Source: DASQZK01 sp963809925
Lineage (GTDB): Bacteria; Bacteroidota; Bacteroidia; Bacteroidales; GCA-2748055
DNA length: 64,000 nt
Direction of reading: 5' to 3'
NCBI GenBank assembly: GCA_963809925.1
Contig: CAWELH010000008.1
Location: 372,001 to 436,000 of the forward strand
In this document: piece after piece, positions 52,053 through 61,803 of the stretch
How the letters are laid out: each line of letters begins with the position of its first letter
How positions within the stretch are numbered: position 1 is the stretch's first letter
Position numbers and translations under genes: made by a program
Notes under the pieces: model-generated
Seen by the model: the letters and a program-made list of their open reading frames with translations, nothing else
What the model was told of the DNA's origin: nothing
Databases searched by the model: none

Positions 52053-53690
52053 ATGGCAAAAGAAATCAAATTTGATATCGAAGCACGCGATCAACTCAAA
52101 CGTGGGATCGATGCACTCGCAAATGCAGTAAAAGTGACATTGGGGCCCATGGGAAGAAATGTTGTTATAGAGAAAAAATTCGGTGCACCCCTGGTTACTA
52201 AAGATGGCGTTACTGTAGCTAAGGAAGTTGAGCTCTCGAACCGCATCGAAAATGTCGGAGCCCAAATGGTTAAGGAAGTTGCTTCCAAAACCAATGATGA
52301 TGCCGGTGATGGTACAACCACAGCCACCGTACTTGCACAGTCTATAGTACATGTAGGGATGAAGAATGTAACTGCAGGAGCCAACCCCATGGATCTCAAG
52401 AGAGGCATCGACAAAGCCGTTATCAAAGTTGTTGCGAGCCTTAAAAAGCAATCAAGAGAAATCGGCGATGACAATAAGAAAATAGAGCAGGTTGCTGCAA
52501 TCTCTGCCAACAATGATAATAATATCGGTGCACTTATTGCCGAAGCGATGTCAAAAGTGAAAAGGGAAGGTGTCATTACTGTGGAAGAAGCCAAAACTTC
52601 TGAAACCACTGTAGAGGTAGTTGAAGGTATGCAGTTTGACCGTGGTTACATTTCACCATATTTTGTGACCGATACTGAGAAAATGGAAGCCGTACTGGAT
52701 AACCCCTTTATCCTTATTCACGACAAGAAGATTTCTACAATGAAAGATCTGCTCCCTATTCTCGAAACCACGGCACAGACAGGCAGGCCTCTGCTTATCA
52801 TTTCCGAAGATGTTGACGGGGAAGCCCTGGCTACCTTGATTGTCAACAAGCTAAGAGGATCACTCAAAATTGCAGCTGTTAAAGCTCCCGGATTTGGTGA
52901 CAGAAGGAAGGAAATGCTTGAGGATATAGCTATTCTAACAGGTGGTACTGTAATTTCAGAAGAAAAAGGTCTGAAGCTGGAAAGCGCACAGCTCGATATG
53001 CTTGGAAATGCCGAAAAAGTGACCATCGATAAGGAAAACACCACCATCGTAAACGGTACTGGTGAAAAACAGAATATCGACTCAAGAGTTAACCAGATCA
53101 AGCGGCAGATTGAGAATACAACCTCCGATTACGATAAAGAAAAACTGCAGGAAAGATTGGCCAAACTGGCTGGTGGTGTTGCCGTACTATATGTTGGCGC
53201 TGCATCGGAAGTTGAAATGAAAGAGAAAAAAGCCCGTGTTGAAGATGCACTGAGCGCTACCCGGGCCGCTGTCGAAGAAGGTATTATTCCCGGTGGTGGT
53301 GTTGCCTATATCAGGGCAATTGAGGCCCTCGTTTCATTCAAAGGTGATAACCAGGATGAAACTACTGGAATCGCTATCGTTAGAAGAGCCCTTGAAGAAC
53401 CACTTCGCCAGATCGTTGAAAACGCAGGCCTCGAAGGTTCTGTCGTCGTTCAGAAAATCAAGGAAGGCAAAGAAGATTTTGGTTACAACGCCAGGACAGA
53501 GAAATACGAAAACCTATACGAAGCAGGCGTTATCGATCCTGCAAAAGTCGCACGTATTGCCCTGGAAAATGCAGCATCTATTGCCGGCATGTTCCTGGCA
53601 ACCGAATGTGTGATGGTGGACGAACCTGAAAAGGAACAGTCAATGCCTTCGGGTGGTCCTGGTATGGGCGGAATGGGTGGCATGATGTAA
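52053..53690 (+). CDS. groEL: Chaperonin GroEL
   Basis: ATP-driven folding chamber. 545 residues, normal length. KEIKFDIEARDQLKRGIDAL, VTLGPMGRNVVIEKKFGAP, NDDAGDGTTTATVLAQSIV (ATP site), GIIPGGGVAYIRAIEAL and the Gly-Met tail GGPGMGGMGGMM are all in place. Followed by a hairpin terminator, so groES-groEL form a closed operon. Confidence 0.98.
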   Translation: MAKEIKFDIEARDQLKRGIDALANAVKVTLGPMGRNVVIEKKFGAPLVTKDGVTVAKEVELSNRIENVGAQMVKEVASKTNDDAGDGTTTATVLAQSIVHVGMKNVTAGANPMDLKRGIDKAVIKVVASLKKQSREIGDDNKKIEQVAAISANNDNNIGALIAEAMSKVKREGVITVEEAKTSETTVEVVEGMQFDRGYISPYFVTDTEKMEAVLDNPFILIHDKKISTMKDLLPILETTAQTGRPLLIISEDVDGEALATLIVNKLRGSLKIAAVKAPGFGDRRKEMLEDIAILTGGTVISEEKGLKLESAQLDMLGNAEKVTIDKENTTIVNGTGEKQNIDSRVNQIKRQIENTTSDYDKEKLQERLAKLAGGVAVLYVGAASEVEMKEKKARVEDALSATRAAVEEGIIPGGGVAYIRAIEALVSFKGDNQDETTGIAIVRRALEEPLRQIVENAGLEGSVVVQKIKEGKEDFGYNARTEKYENLYEAGVIDPAKVARIALENAASIAGMFLATECVMVDEPEKEQSMPSGGPGMGGMGGMM

Positions 53691-53719
53691 GCATCCATAA
53701 ACTCAATATATTTTACAGA

Positions 53720-53753
53720 AAAGCTGTCTGCTCCGGTAGACAGCTTTTTTTTG
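53720..53753 (+). terminator. Rho-independent terminator after groEL
   Basis: AAGCTGTCT and AGACAGCTT form a 9-base stem with an 8-base loop, followed by eight T. It lies 30 bases after the groEL stop. Confidence 0.93.
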
Positions 53754-53856
53754 TATCGTCCCTTCCGATGCATCTTACCGTCAGCCCTCCTTGCCTATCT
53801 CGAAAGATTTTACTAATTATGCGGTTGCTGAACAAAAACCACTAACTGACTACAAG

Positions 53857-55254
53857 ATGAACAAAACCTCCGGGAAACTCCCCTTCTTTGAGAAGATTGG
53901 ATACTCTCTTGGCGATACAGCTTCCAACCTTTTTTGGCAGACCTTTTCCATGTTTCTGCTATTCTTTTACACCGATATTTTTGGTATTTCTGCAGCCGCT
54001 GCCGGTACCATGTTCCTTGTAACAAGGATCTGGGATACCGTGAACGATCCGCTCATGGGTATCATCGCCGACAGGACAAACACCCGATGGGGCAAATTCA
54101 GGCCTTATCTTCTATGGCTGGCAATCCCTTTCGGTATTATTGGGGTATTTACTTTTATTACACCCGACTTCTCCGATTCCGGAAAAATTATCTATGCTTA
54201 TATTACCTATTCGCTGATGATGATGATCTATACTGCCATCAATATTCCTTATTCAGCATTGATGGGTGTCATGTCATCCAATTCTCTGGAAAGGACCTCC
54301 TTGTCTTCCTTCCGGTTTGTCGCTGCCTTTTCAGGAGGCCTTATCGTTCAGGGTACCGCGCTTAAGCTTGTAAAAATTACAGGAGGCGGAAATCAGGCTG
54401 TTGGATGGCAGTGGACCATGAGCATTTTTGCCTTCCTCGCCGTTGCTCTGTTCCTCACAACCTTTGCCACAACAAAGGAAAGAGTAAAGCCGCCAAAAAC
54501 ACAGGTCACCAACCTTGGCAATGACCTGAAAGATCTTTTTTCAAATATCCCATGGGTTATGCTTTTTGTTATCGGCATATTCCTGTTGACCTTCGCATCG
54601 GTTAGAAACGGTTCCATCATGTATTATTTTAAATACTATGTGGGTGATCAGACCTTCAACCTGTTTGGGAAGTCTCGCAGTTATGACAAGGATGTCCTTG
54701 CATCCGCATTTATGGTATTCGGCTCAGCGGCCAATATCGTCGGTGTCATTTCCACTCGTTTTATTTCCGAGCTGTTAGGGAAAAGAAGGGCCTTCATCAT
54801 CCTGATGCTTCTCACCTCCGTACTTACTGCGATGTTTTATATGCTTAAAAGCGACGCCATATTTTCCATGTTCACCATACAGGTGCTTATCAGCCTCGTG
54901 ATGGGACCACTTGCACCAATGATCTGGGCGATGTACACCGACACGGCCGACTATTCCGAGTGGAAGAACGGAAGAAGGGCTACGGGACTTGTCATGTCAG
55001 CCTCGACCATGGCACAAAAATTCGGATGGACCATCGGCGGTGCACTTGCAGGCTGGTTACTGGCTAGTTTCGGCTTTAAGGCGAATCAGGTTCAGTCAAC
55101 GGAAACATTATATGGTATCAAGCTCCTCATTAGTATAATTCCAGCTGTTTGTGCCATCTTCGGTGCTGCGGCCATGTTTTTCTACCGTTTGGATGATAAG
55201 ACCATGCGCCAAATAGAAAGCGATCTTGCTGCCAGAAAGGTGGCTGAACAATAA
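53857..55254 (+). CDS. GPH-family sugar:cation symporter
   Basis: 465 residues from ATG 53857 (MNKTSGKLPFFEKIGYSLGD); a TTG-started extension of 22 codons is ignored because the family begins here. Twelve hydrophobic segments; family motifs SLGDTASNLFWQTFSMFLLF, RIWDTVNDPLMGIIADRTNT and RWGKFRPYLLW. The glycoside-pentoside-hexuronide group (MelB-like) imports sugars with Na+ or H+. It is 20 bases before a GH94 phosphorylase gene, so the likely cargo is a beta-linked disaccharide released by other enzymes. Confidence 0.93.
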   Translation: MNKTSGKLPFFEKIGYSLGDTASNLFWQTFSMFLLFFYTDIFGISAAAAGTMFLVTRIWDTVNDPLMGIIADRTNTRWGKFRPYLLWLAIPFGIIGVFTFITPDFSDSGKIIYAYITYSLMMMIYTAINIPYSALMGVMSSNSLERTSLSSFRFVAAFSGGLIVQGTALKLVKITGGGNQAVGWQWTMSIFAFLAVALFLTTFATTKERVKPPKTQVTNLGNDLKDLFSNIPWVMLFVIGIFLLTFASVRNGSIMYYFKYYVGDQTFNLFGKSRSYDKDVLASAFMVFGSAANIVGVISTRFISELLGKRRAFIILMLLTSVLTAMFYMLKSDAIFSMFTIQVLISLVMGPLAPMIWAMYTDTADYSEWKNGRRATGLVMSASTMAQKFGWTIGGALAGWLLASFGFKANQVQSTETLYGIKLLISIIPAVCAIFGAAAMFFYRLDDKTMRQIESDLAARKVAEQ

Positions 55255-55274
55255 TTTAAACGACGTATTTAGGT

Positions 55275-57668
55275 ATGACCTACGGATATTTTGATGACGA
55301 AAAGAAGGAATATGTGATCACCAGGCCCGATACCCCGCGATCATGGTCAAATTACCTTGGATCAACACGGTACGGAGCGATTATCACCAACAATGCCGGC
55401 GGTTACAGCTTTTTTCATTCGGCTGCCCAGGGCCGGTTTACCAGGTTAAGATTTAATGCCATTCCCATGGACCAGCCGGGAAGATATCTTTATCTGCATG
55501 ACCGGGATACAAAGGATTACTGGTCAGCATCATGGCAACCCGTTGGAAAACCGACCGAAAGCTACCACTCCGAATGCCGGCACGGTTCTGCATATACTAC
55601 CCTACTATCAGGGTATTCGGGTATTGAAACGAATACAACATACTTCGTGCCCCTCGACCGTGATTTTGAATGCTGGTGGGTAAAGGTAAAAAATACCGGT
55701 TCCAGCCCCCGGCGTCTAAGGTTTTTTACTTATGTAGAATATGCCTGCAACTGGAACGCAGCTGATGATCTTATAAACCTGCAATATACCCAGTACATCG
55801 CGAAAATGGCAGTGGTTGACGGTATCATCGATCATGGGACAAACGTCCATATCCCGTCAATGCCCGAAAATTTTGAGGAAAAGGACCAGGGTCGTCATAC
55901 CTTCCTTGGTATAACCGGTGCGGACATCACAGGATTTGATACCGACCGTGAAACATTTCTCGGACCCTACAGGACGTATGCAAATCCGGAAATCGTGGAA
56001 AAGGGCGAATGTAAAAACTCCATTGCTGTAGGTGATAACCCCTGTGGCACACTCCAGGTTGATATAGAGCTCCAGCCTGGTGAAGAAAAGGAATTTACGG
56101 TTCTGATGGGGATTGGAAGTGCGTCGGGTGAAGGGAGAAAAGCAGTGGATGAATTTTCCGTGAGCGGGAGGATCAGCGCAGAGTTTGAAAAATTAAAGAC
56201 ATACTGGCACTCACGTATTGAGGGCATGACCACGCATACACCCGATCCGCAATTCGATGCAATGATGAACATGTGGAGCCCTTTTAATTGTCTCATCACC
56301 TATGCATGGTCGAGGGCGGCAAGCCTGGTATATGCCGGAGAACGTGACGGGCTCGGGTATCGTGACACCGTCCAGGATATGCTTGGCGTTTTACATCTTA
56401 TCCCGGAAGAAGCGAAAGAAAGGCTGGAGCTTATGATTACCGGGCAGGTCTCAACCGGCGGCGCAATGCCTGTTGTTAAACCCTTTGCGCACAATCCGGG
56501 CAGGGAGAAATTGCCTTCTGAAGAAGACTATCGTTCGGACGACTGCCTCTGGCTTTTCAACACAGTTCCCGCGTACGTTAATGAAACCGGCGATCTTGAT
56601 TTTTATCTGAAAGTTCTGCCCTATGCCGATGAGGGTGAGGATACGGTGATTGCACATCTTCGCAGGGCACTGGAATTCAACATAAAACGTTCCGGTACAC
56701 ATGGCCTTCCATGCGGTCTGAAAGCCGACTGGAACGATTGTCTTGAACTCGGACACCAGGGTGAAACCGTATTTGTGGCATTCCAACTACGCTATGGTCT
56801 TAATAGCTATGCCGAGATTTGCCATATTCTAAACTTACCGGACGAAATAACCTGGGCAAAAGAAAAACTGGCGGTTCTCGACCGGAATATCGACGAAAAT
56901 GCATGGGACGGTGAATGGTACACACGGGCTTTTCGCTACGACGGATTACCCTTCGGCTCTGCAAAAAATGAGGAAGGCAGGATCTTCCTCAATCCACAGT
57001 CATGGTCGGTCTTCAGTGGGCATGCATCCCTTGAGAAAGGAAAGATGGCCATGAATGCCGTAAAGGAACAGCTGGCTACCAGGTACGGTCTGATGATCTG
57101 CTCGCCCCCATATGAGAAGACAGATTATACCGTGATACGTGCAACCCTGATGAATAAAGGCATGAAAGAAAATGCCGGCATCTTTAACCACACACAGGGA
57201 TGGGCTGTCATTGCCGAAACCATGCTGGGACATGGTAACCAGGCATGGGAATATTTCAGAGCCTATCTGCCCGCTGCGTATAATGACCATGCTGAAGTAA
57301 GAGAGATCGAACCCTATGTTTATGCACAATCGACGCACAGCCGGTACAGTCCGAGATACGGAGCTTCCAGATTGCCCTGGCTCAGCGGAACCGCCACATG
57401 GGCATACTTCACCGCCAGCCAGTACATTCTTGGAATACAACCGGTGCACGACGGGCTCAGGATAGATCCCTGCATACCTTCAAACTGGAAGAAATTTGAA
57501 GTTACCCGGCAGTTAAGAGGAAAACAGGTACGAATTGTTTATCATAATCCGGAAGGACATCAGAAGGGAATCATAAAAATCCTACTGAACGGGAATGCAA
57601 TAGAAGGTAATTTTATATTGGAAGCTAAACTCGAAACATCCTGCACCATTGAAGTGTTCATGTCTTAA
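55275..57668 (+). CDS. GH94-family disaccharide phosphorylase
   Basis: Splits a beta-linked disaccharide with phosphate to give a sugar 1-phosphate and a free sugar in the cytoplasm. 797 residues, full length for GH94: YGYFDDEKKEYVITRPDTPR, NYLGSTRYGAIITNNAGGYS, SASWQPVGKP, then the (alpha/alpha)6 barrel with DGLGYRDTVQDMLGVLH and the catalytic segment KADWNDCLELG (Asp485, Asp488), LSGTATWAYFTASQYILGI, and LRIDPCIPSNWKKFEVTRQL. It resembles cellobiose and chitobiose phosphorylases about equally to my eye, so the substrate is left open. The adjacent GPH symporter supports an import-and-phosphorolysis pair. Confidence 0.9.
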   Translation: MTYGYFDDEKKEYVITRPDTPRSWSNYLGSTRYGAIITNNAGGYSFFHSAAQGRFTRLRFNAIPMDQPGRYLYLHDRDTKDYWSASWQPVGKPTESYHSECRHGSAYTTLLSGYSGIETNTTYFVPLDRDFECWWVKVKNTGSSPRRLRFFTYVEYACNWNAADDLINLQYTQYIAKMAVVDGIIDHGTNVHIPSMPENFEEKDQGRHTFLGITGADITGFDTDRETFLGPYRTYANPEIVEKGECKNSIAVGDNPCGTLQVDIELQPGEEKEFTVLMGIGSASGEGRKAVDEFSVSGRISAEFEKLKTYWHSRIEGMTTHTPDPQFDAMMNMWSPFNCLITYAWSRAASLVYAGERDGLGYRDTVQDMLGVLHLIPEEAKERLELMITGQVSTGGAMPVVKPFAHNPGREKLPSEEDYRSDDCLWLFNTVPAYVNETGDLDFYLKVLPYADEGEDTVIAHLRRALEFNIKRSGTHGLPCGLKADWNDCLELGHQGETVFVAFQLRYGLNSYAEICHILNLPDEITWAKEKLAVLDRNIDENAWDGEWYTRAFRYDGLPFGSAKNEEGRIFLNPQSWSVFSGHASLEKGKMAMNAVKEQLATRYGLMICSPPYEKTDYTVIRATLMNKGMKENAGIFNHTQGWAVIAETMLGHGNQAWEYFRAYLPAAYNDHAEVREIEPYVYAQSTHSRYSPRYGASRLPWLSGTATWAYFTASQYILGIQPVHDGLRIDPCIPSNWKKFEVTRQLRGKQVRIVYHNPEGHQKGIIKILLNGNAIEGNFILEAKLETSCTIEVFMS

Positions 57669-58175
57669 ATGGCAATGAACCCTATGACGGAAATTGCGGA
57701 TCAACTAACGGAATTCGGAATCGCTTTCAGGGAATTCAGGATGGAGCATCTCTCCTTCCCCCTGCCGGTAAGTTATTGGTCTGAACGCCATCTGCAACGT
57801 TGTAAAAATTTATTTTTCAGGGACAATCACGGAAAAAACCATTTTTTCGTAGTACTCGATTTTTATCGTGAGCTCAACATCGACATACTGAAAAAACTTA
57901 CCGGGCACAATACGTTGAGCTTTGCATCGCCTTCACGACTGAAACGCTTTCTCGGCCAGGAACCCGGGGCTGTCTCCGTGCTTGGACTGGTCAATGATAC
58001 AGAAAGCGGTGTGAAAGTTTTTCTGGATGAGAATCTGGAAAAGGACGAGTTACTTACTTTCCGGTCGGGGAAAAAAAATGAATTGATCGGTCTGTCATTC
58101 AGCGCATTGAAGCAATTCCTCAGGATTACGAACCATGAATTCCAGGTGGCCGAATTATACAACGACCACCCTTGA
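57669..58175 (+). CDS. YbaK/ProX-type aminoacyl-tRNA deacylase
   Basis: 168 residues, ATG directly following the GH94 stop. Central motifs FFRDNHGKNHFFVVLDFYRE, LTGHNTLSFASPSRLKRFLG, PGAVSVLGLVNDTESGVKVF and DELLTFRSGKKNELIGL match free-standing prolyl-tRNA editing proteins (ProX), which clear Ala-tRNA(Pro) mischarged by ProRS. Position behind the sugar genes looks accidental, though the zero spacing means it may be co-transcribed with them. Confidence 0.9.
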   Translation: MAMNPMTEIADQLTEFGIAFREFRMEHLSFPLPVSYWSERHLQRCKNLFFRDNHGKNHFFVVLDFYRELNIDILKKLTGHNTLSFASPSRLKRFLGQEPGAVSVLGLVNDTESGVKVFLDENLEKDELLTFRSGKKNELIGLSFSALKQFLRITNHEFQVAELYNDHP

Positions 58176-58251
58176 TTTTTAGTCAGACCGATTGAAAACC
58201 TCCGGCATCTACATATCCGATCCCTCACATTTTCTGTAGCATTAATTTGTC

Positions 58252-58259
58252 TATATTTG
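58252..58259 (+). promoter_or_regulatory. -7 promoter box (TAnnTTTG) for lepA
   Basis: TATATTTG, exact consensus match, 21 bases before the lepA ATG at 58280. A partial -33-like TTTTCTG lies about 17-22 bases upstream. Confidence 0.5.
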
Positions 58260-58279
58260 TACACAATTTTCAGACAGGT

Positions 58280-60067
58280 ATGGATCATCTTAGAAATTTT
58301 TGCATAATAGCGCACATCGACCACGGCAAAAGCACATTAGCCGACAGGCTTTTACAGAAAACAGGGACGATATCAGACAGAGATTTTAAGGACCAGGTAC
58401 TGGATGACATGGACCTTGAGAGAGAAAGGGGCATCACGATAAAAAGTCATGCCATTCAGATGCTCTACGAGCAAAACGGGAAAAAATACACGCTAAACCT
58501 TATTGACACTCCGGGACACGTTGATTTCTCCTATGAAGTATCCAGGTCCATAGCAGCCTGTGAAGGGGCTCTGCTGATCGTCGATGCAACCCAGGGAATC
58601 CAGGCGCAGACCATTTCAAACCTGTACAAGGCCATTGAACATAACCTGGAAATCATTCCGATATTAAATAAAATGGACATGGACAGTGCCATGCCAGATG
58701 AGGTAAAGGACCAGATTGTGGATCTCATCGGCTGTAAAAGGGAAGATATTATGGAAGCCAGCGGGAAAACCGGAATGGGGGTCGATGAAATACTGGAAGC
58801 CATCATCCTGAAAATACCCCCTCCAAAAGGCGACCCTGATGCACCACTTCAGGCCCTGATCTTTGATTCGGTGTTCAATCCTTTCAGGGGTATCTTTGCC
58901 TACTTCAGAATATTTAACGGCAGCATTAAACAAGGAGACCTGGTTAAATTTTTCGCAACAAAAAAAGAATATAATGCCGACGAAATCGGGGTATTGCGCT
59001 TAAAACCCGAGCCAAGGAAAGAACTTAAGACCGGGGATGTAGGCTATATCATTTCAGGGATCAAGACCTCGAGGGAAGTGAAGGTAGGTGATACGATCAC
59101 CCAAGTTGACAATCCGTGTTTAAATCCTGTTTCGGGATTTGAAGATGTGAAGCCGATGGTTTTTGCCGGGATTTATCCAGTCGATGCAGACGACTATGAG
59201 GATCTTCGTGCTTCCATCGAGAAACTTCAGCTAAATGACGCTTCACTGACCTTCGTACCCGAATCATCGGCGGCCCTGGGCTTTGGTTTCAGGTGCGGCT
59301 TTCTGGGGCTCCTTCATATGGAGATCATCCAGGAAAGGCTGGAACGTGAATTCGACATGAATGTAATCACCACTGTCCCGAACGTTTCCTATAAGGTCTA
59401 TACGACCAAACAGGGCATCATCGATGTACATAACCCCTCAGGCTTGCCAGAACAAACCGTCATCGATCATATTGAGGAACCTTATATCTCTGCTCAAATC
59501 ATATCACAGGCCGATTTCCTGGGACCCATTATGAAGCTTTGTCTTGATAAGCGTGGTACACTGAAGAACCAGGTCTATCTCACCTCCAACAGGGTTGAAC
59601 TTTCGTTCGAACTGCCACTTGCTGAGATCGTGTTTGACTTTTACGACAGGCTGAAGAGTATTTCCAAAGGATATGCTTCCTTCGATTATTACACCTCAGC
59701 CTATAAACCAGCAAACCTTGTACGGCTCGATATCCTTCTTAACGGCGAAATGGTAGATGCGTTGTCGACCCTGATCCATCGTGACAATGCATATGATTTT
59801 GGCCGGAGGATCTGCTCGAAGCTGAGAGAGCTGATTCCCAGGCAGCAGTTCGACATAGCCATACAGGCAGCCATCGGGGCAAAAATTATAGCCCGTGAAA
59901 CCGTCAAGGCTGTAAGAAAAGATGTTACGGCAAAATGTTATGGCGGTGACATTACCCGGAAGCGTAAGCTCCTTGAGAAACAGAAAAAAGGGAAAAAACG
60001 GATGCGCCAGATCGGTAACGTGGAAGTTCCGCAATCAGCTTTCCTCGCCGTACTGAAACTCGATTGA
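58280..60067 (+). CDS. lepA: Elongation factor 4 (LepA)
   Basis: Ribosomal GTPase related to EF-G, implicated in ribosome assembly/back-translocation and initiation under stress. 595 residues from ATG 58280 (the longer frame from 58247 runs through the promoter box). G1 motif HIDHGKSTLADRL, DDMDLERERGITIKSHAIQM, G3 DTPGHVDFSYEVSR, G4 NKMD, and the LepA-specific C-terminal domain with KRMRQIGNVEVPQSAFLAVL. Complete and typical. Confidence 0.97.
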   Translation: MDHLRNFCIIAHIDHGKSTLADRLLQKTGTISDRDFKDQVLDDMDLERERGITIKSHAIQMLYEQNGKKYTLNLIDTPGHVDFSYEVSRSIAACEGALLIVDATQGIQAQTISNLYKAIEHNLEIIPILNKMDMDSAMPDEVKDQIVDLIGCKREDIMEASGKTGMGVDEILEAIILKIPPPKGDPDAPLQALIFDSVFNPFRGIFAYFRIFNGSIKQGDLVKFFATKKEYNADEIGVLRLKPEPRKELKTGDVGYIISGIKTSREVKVGDTITQVDNPCLNPVSGFEDVKPMVFAGIYPVDADDYEDLRASIEKLQLNDASLTFVPESSAALGFGFRCGFLGLLHMEIIQERLEREFDMNVITTVPNVSYKVYTTKQGIIDVHNPSGLPEQTVIDHIEEPYISAQIISQADFLGPIMKLCLDKRGTLKNQVYLTSNRVELSFELPLAEIVFDFYDRLKSISKGYASFDYYTSAYKPANLVRLDILLNGEMVDALSTLIHRDNAYDFGRRICSKLRELIPRQQFDIAIQAAIGAKIIARETVKAVRKDVTAKCYGGDITRKRKLLEKQKKGKKRMRQIGNVEVPQSAFLAVLKLD

Positions 60068-60093
60068 CACCCTACAGCATTTGCCCTGTCAGG

Positions 60094-60318
60094 TCACTTC
60101 TTCTTATGAACTTCGTCGGCAGAAGCCTCCAATTTTCTTCGCAGTGCCTTGTCTTCCCTAACTTTACGAATGATGACAAGCACAAAGAAAAGGATGGTAA
60201 ATGCAAGAAAGCCATATGCTATGGACTTAAAATGTTCCGGTTCAACGGCAAACACATAAACGGAATAGATAAAAAATCCGGCTGCGGTGATTCCTGTTGC
60301 TGGAATAGCATATTTCAT
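60094..60318 (-). CDS. Small membrane protein with two helices
   Basis: 74 residues: helices at about 4-25 (AIPATGITAAGFFIYSVYVF) and 34-52 (IAYGFLAFTILFFVLVIIRK), then a strongly charged helix (KVREDKALRRKLEASADEV). Six bases after the lipoprotein gene on the same strand. I do not recognise the family. The ending abuts the convergent lepA gene (26 bases). Confidence 0.6.
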   Translation of the reverse strand: MKYAIPATGITAAGFFIYSVYVFAVEPEHFKSIAYGFLAFTILFFVLVIIRKVREDKALRRKLEASADEVHKKK

Positions 60319-60324
60319 ATGGAT

Positions 60325-60990
60325 CTATTTTGATTTAATTTCTGTACTGAGGTATTCATTGTTGTTCAGTATCTGGCTGAACGTTGCATTTATGCTTACC
60401 GAGCTGTCGGTAGTCTTTTCAACTTCTGCCATGGATTTAACCTTTTTCACCCTCCTGCCGTTAAAAGTGACATGTACCGCATAATCCATTTCATCGAGCA
60501 TTTTCATGGCAAGCGTATTATCTGAGCTGTCTTCCAAAGCAAACTTCGACGCATCTGAAATCCCTCCGGATATCAGGGGATGTCTGATAAACAGTTTCTT
60601 TTTGAGCTCGACATATTGCAAGCCTGAATTAAGTGTATCAGCAAAAATTACCCCCATTGCCCTGTTAAGGGATTCCTGATCACGGAAATCATAGCGGATG
60701 CCGAAGACGAAATTGTCGGGATTACCAGTGAGACGGATATTACTGATGCCTGGTAGTTCATTGAGTCCGGGGAGCATTTCATGGAAGGACTGATCAAATT
60801 CCGGGACTGAATTCATCTCATCTGAACTATCAGCAATTGCTTGTATAAAAGACTTCAGTTCGCCCATATCTATGAGGTATTCCATGGTCCCCGACCCGTC
60901 CCTGTTAATGGTATATTTTTCATAAATTGTGATGCAGCTGCTCAGGAATGGCAGTGCTACAGCCAGAAGTAAAATCCGGATTCTGTTCAT
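60325..60990 (-). CDS. Lipoprotein of unknown function
   Basis: 221 residues from ATG 60990, giving a clear lipoprotein signal (RILLLAVALPFLSSC, Cys19); an upstream in-frame extension has no signal. The mature part begins ITIYEKYTINRDGSGTMEYL, which resembles a widespread Bacteroidota lipoprotein family with a beta-sheet start, and contains a later YAVHVTFNGRRVKKVKSMAE. Probably outer-membrane anchored. Sits 100 bases downstream of the RprY-like regulator on the same strand and may be in its transcript. Confidence 0.75.
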   Translation of the reverse strand: MNRIRILLLAVALPFLSSCITIYEKYTINRDGSGTMEYLIDMGELKSFIQAIADSSDEMNSVPEFDQSFHEMLPGLNELPGISNIRLTGNPDNFVFGIRYDFRDQESLNRAMGVIFADTLNSGLQYVELKKKLFIRHPLISGGISDASKFALEDSSDNTLAMKMLDEMDYAVHVTFNGRRVKKVKSMAEVEKTTDSSVSINATFSQILNNNEYLSTEIKSK

Positions 60991-61090
60991 GCGTATGGAA
61001 CTTGTTAATAGGAAATTCTCGCAGCAATTTAGGTAAAAATGCTGAGAATTCACTGAGGGGCATATGCATCAGAAGAGAGACCGGTGATTA

Positions 61091-61801
61091 TTATTTGGCT
61101 TCCGTGTCAACGATAAGTTTATACCCTTTGCCGTGGACGTTAATGATCTGAACATTTGTATCGTCCTTTAGATATTTGCGAAGCTTGGTGATGTACACAT
61201 CCATGCTTCGGGCATTAAAATAGTTATCATCGATCCATATGGCCTTGAGGGCAAAATTTCTTTCGAGGATCCGGTTTGTGTTATTGCAAAGGAGACGCAG
61301 CAGATCATTCTCCTTGGTGGTCAGGTTATGGGTCGTTCCATCAAGGCTGAGCGTTTGCTTTTGTGCGTCGAATCTATATTTCCCAATCTCATAGATGTGG
61401 TCCTTGCTTTCTGAACCCCCTTTTGTCCTGCGAAGGATTGCTTCGATCCGGTAGATAAGCTCTTCCATGCTGAATGGTTTTGTGATATAATCATCCGCAC
61501 CGCGGGTAAAGCCTTCAAGGACATCCTCCTTCAGTGATTTTGCTGTAAGAAAGATGACCGGCATATCTTTATCGAGCATCCTGATATCTGTGGCAAGGGT
61601 AAAGCCGTCTTTTACCGGCATCATGACATCCAGAATGCAGATGTCGTAGTGGTTCTTCTCGAAGGCTTTAAAAGCTTTTTCACCGTTTGTAAGCCAGTCG
61701 GCTTCATAGCTTTTGGCAATGAGATATTCCTGGAGGAGAGAACCGAGGTTTTCATCATCTTCGGCCAGGAGGATTCTTGTTTTAATGTCATTTTCAGGCA
61801 T
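61091..61801 (-). CDS. rprY: OmpR-family response regulator (RprY-like)
   Basis: 236 residues from ATG 61801. Receiver domain with phospho-acceptor Asp58 (DICILDVMMPVKDGFTLA), switch residues in PVIFLTAKSLKEDVLEGF, and GADDYITKPFSMEEL; winged-helix effector with TKENDLLRLLCNNTNRILER and DVYITKLRKYLKDDTNVQII. Closest in memory to Bacteroides RprY. The ATG is two bases after the kinase stop. Target promoters are unknown. Confidence 0.93.
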   Translation of the reverse strand: MPENDIKTRILLAEDDENLGSLLQEYLIAKSYEADWLTNGEKAFKAFEKNHYDICILDVMMPVKDGFTLATDIRMLDKDMPVIFLTAKSLKEDVLEGFTRGADDYITKPFSMEELIYRIEAILRRTKGGSESKDHIYEIGKYRFDAQKQTLSLDGTTHNLTTKENDLLRLLCNNTNRILERNFALKAIWIDDNYFNARSMDVYITKLRKYLKDDTNVQIINVHGKGYKLIVDTEAK

Positions 61802-61803
61802 AG

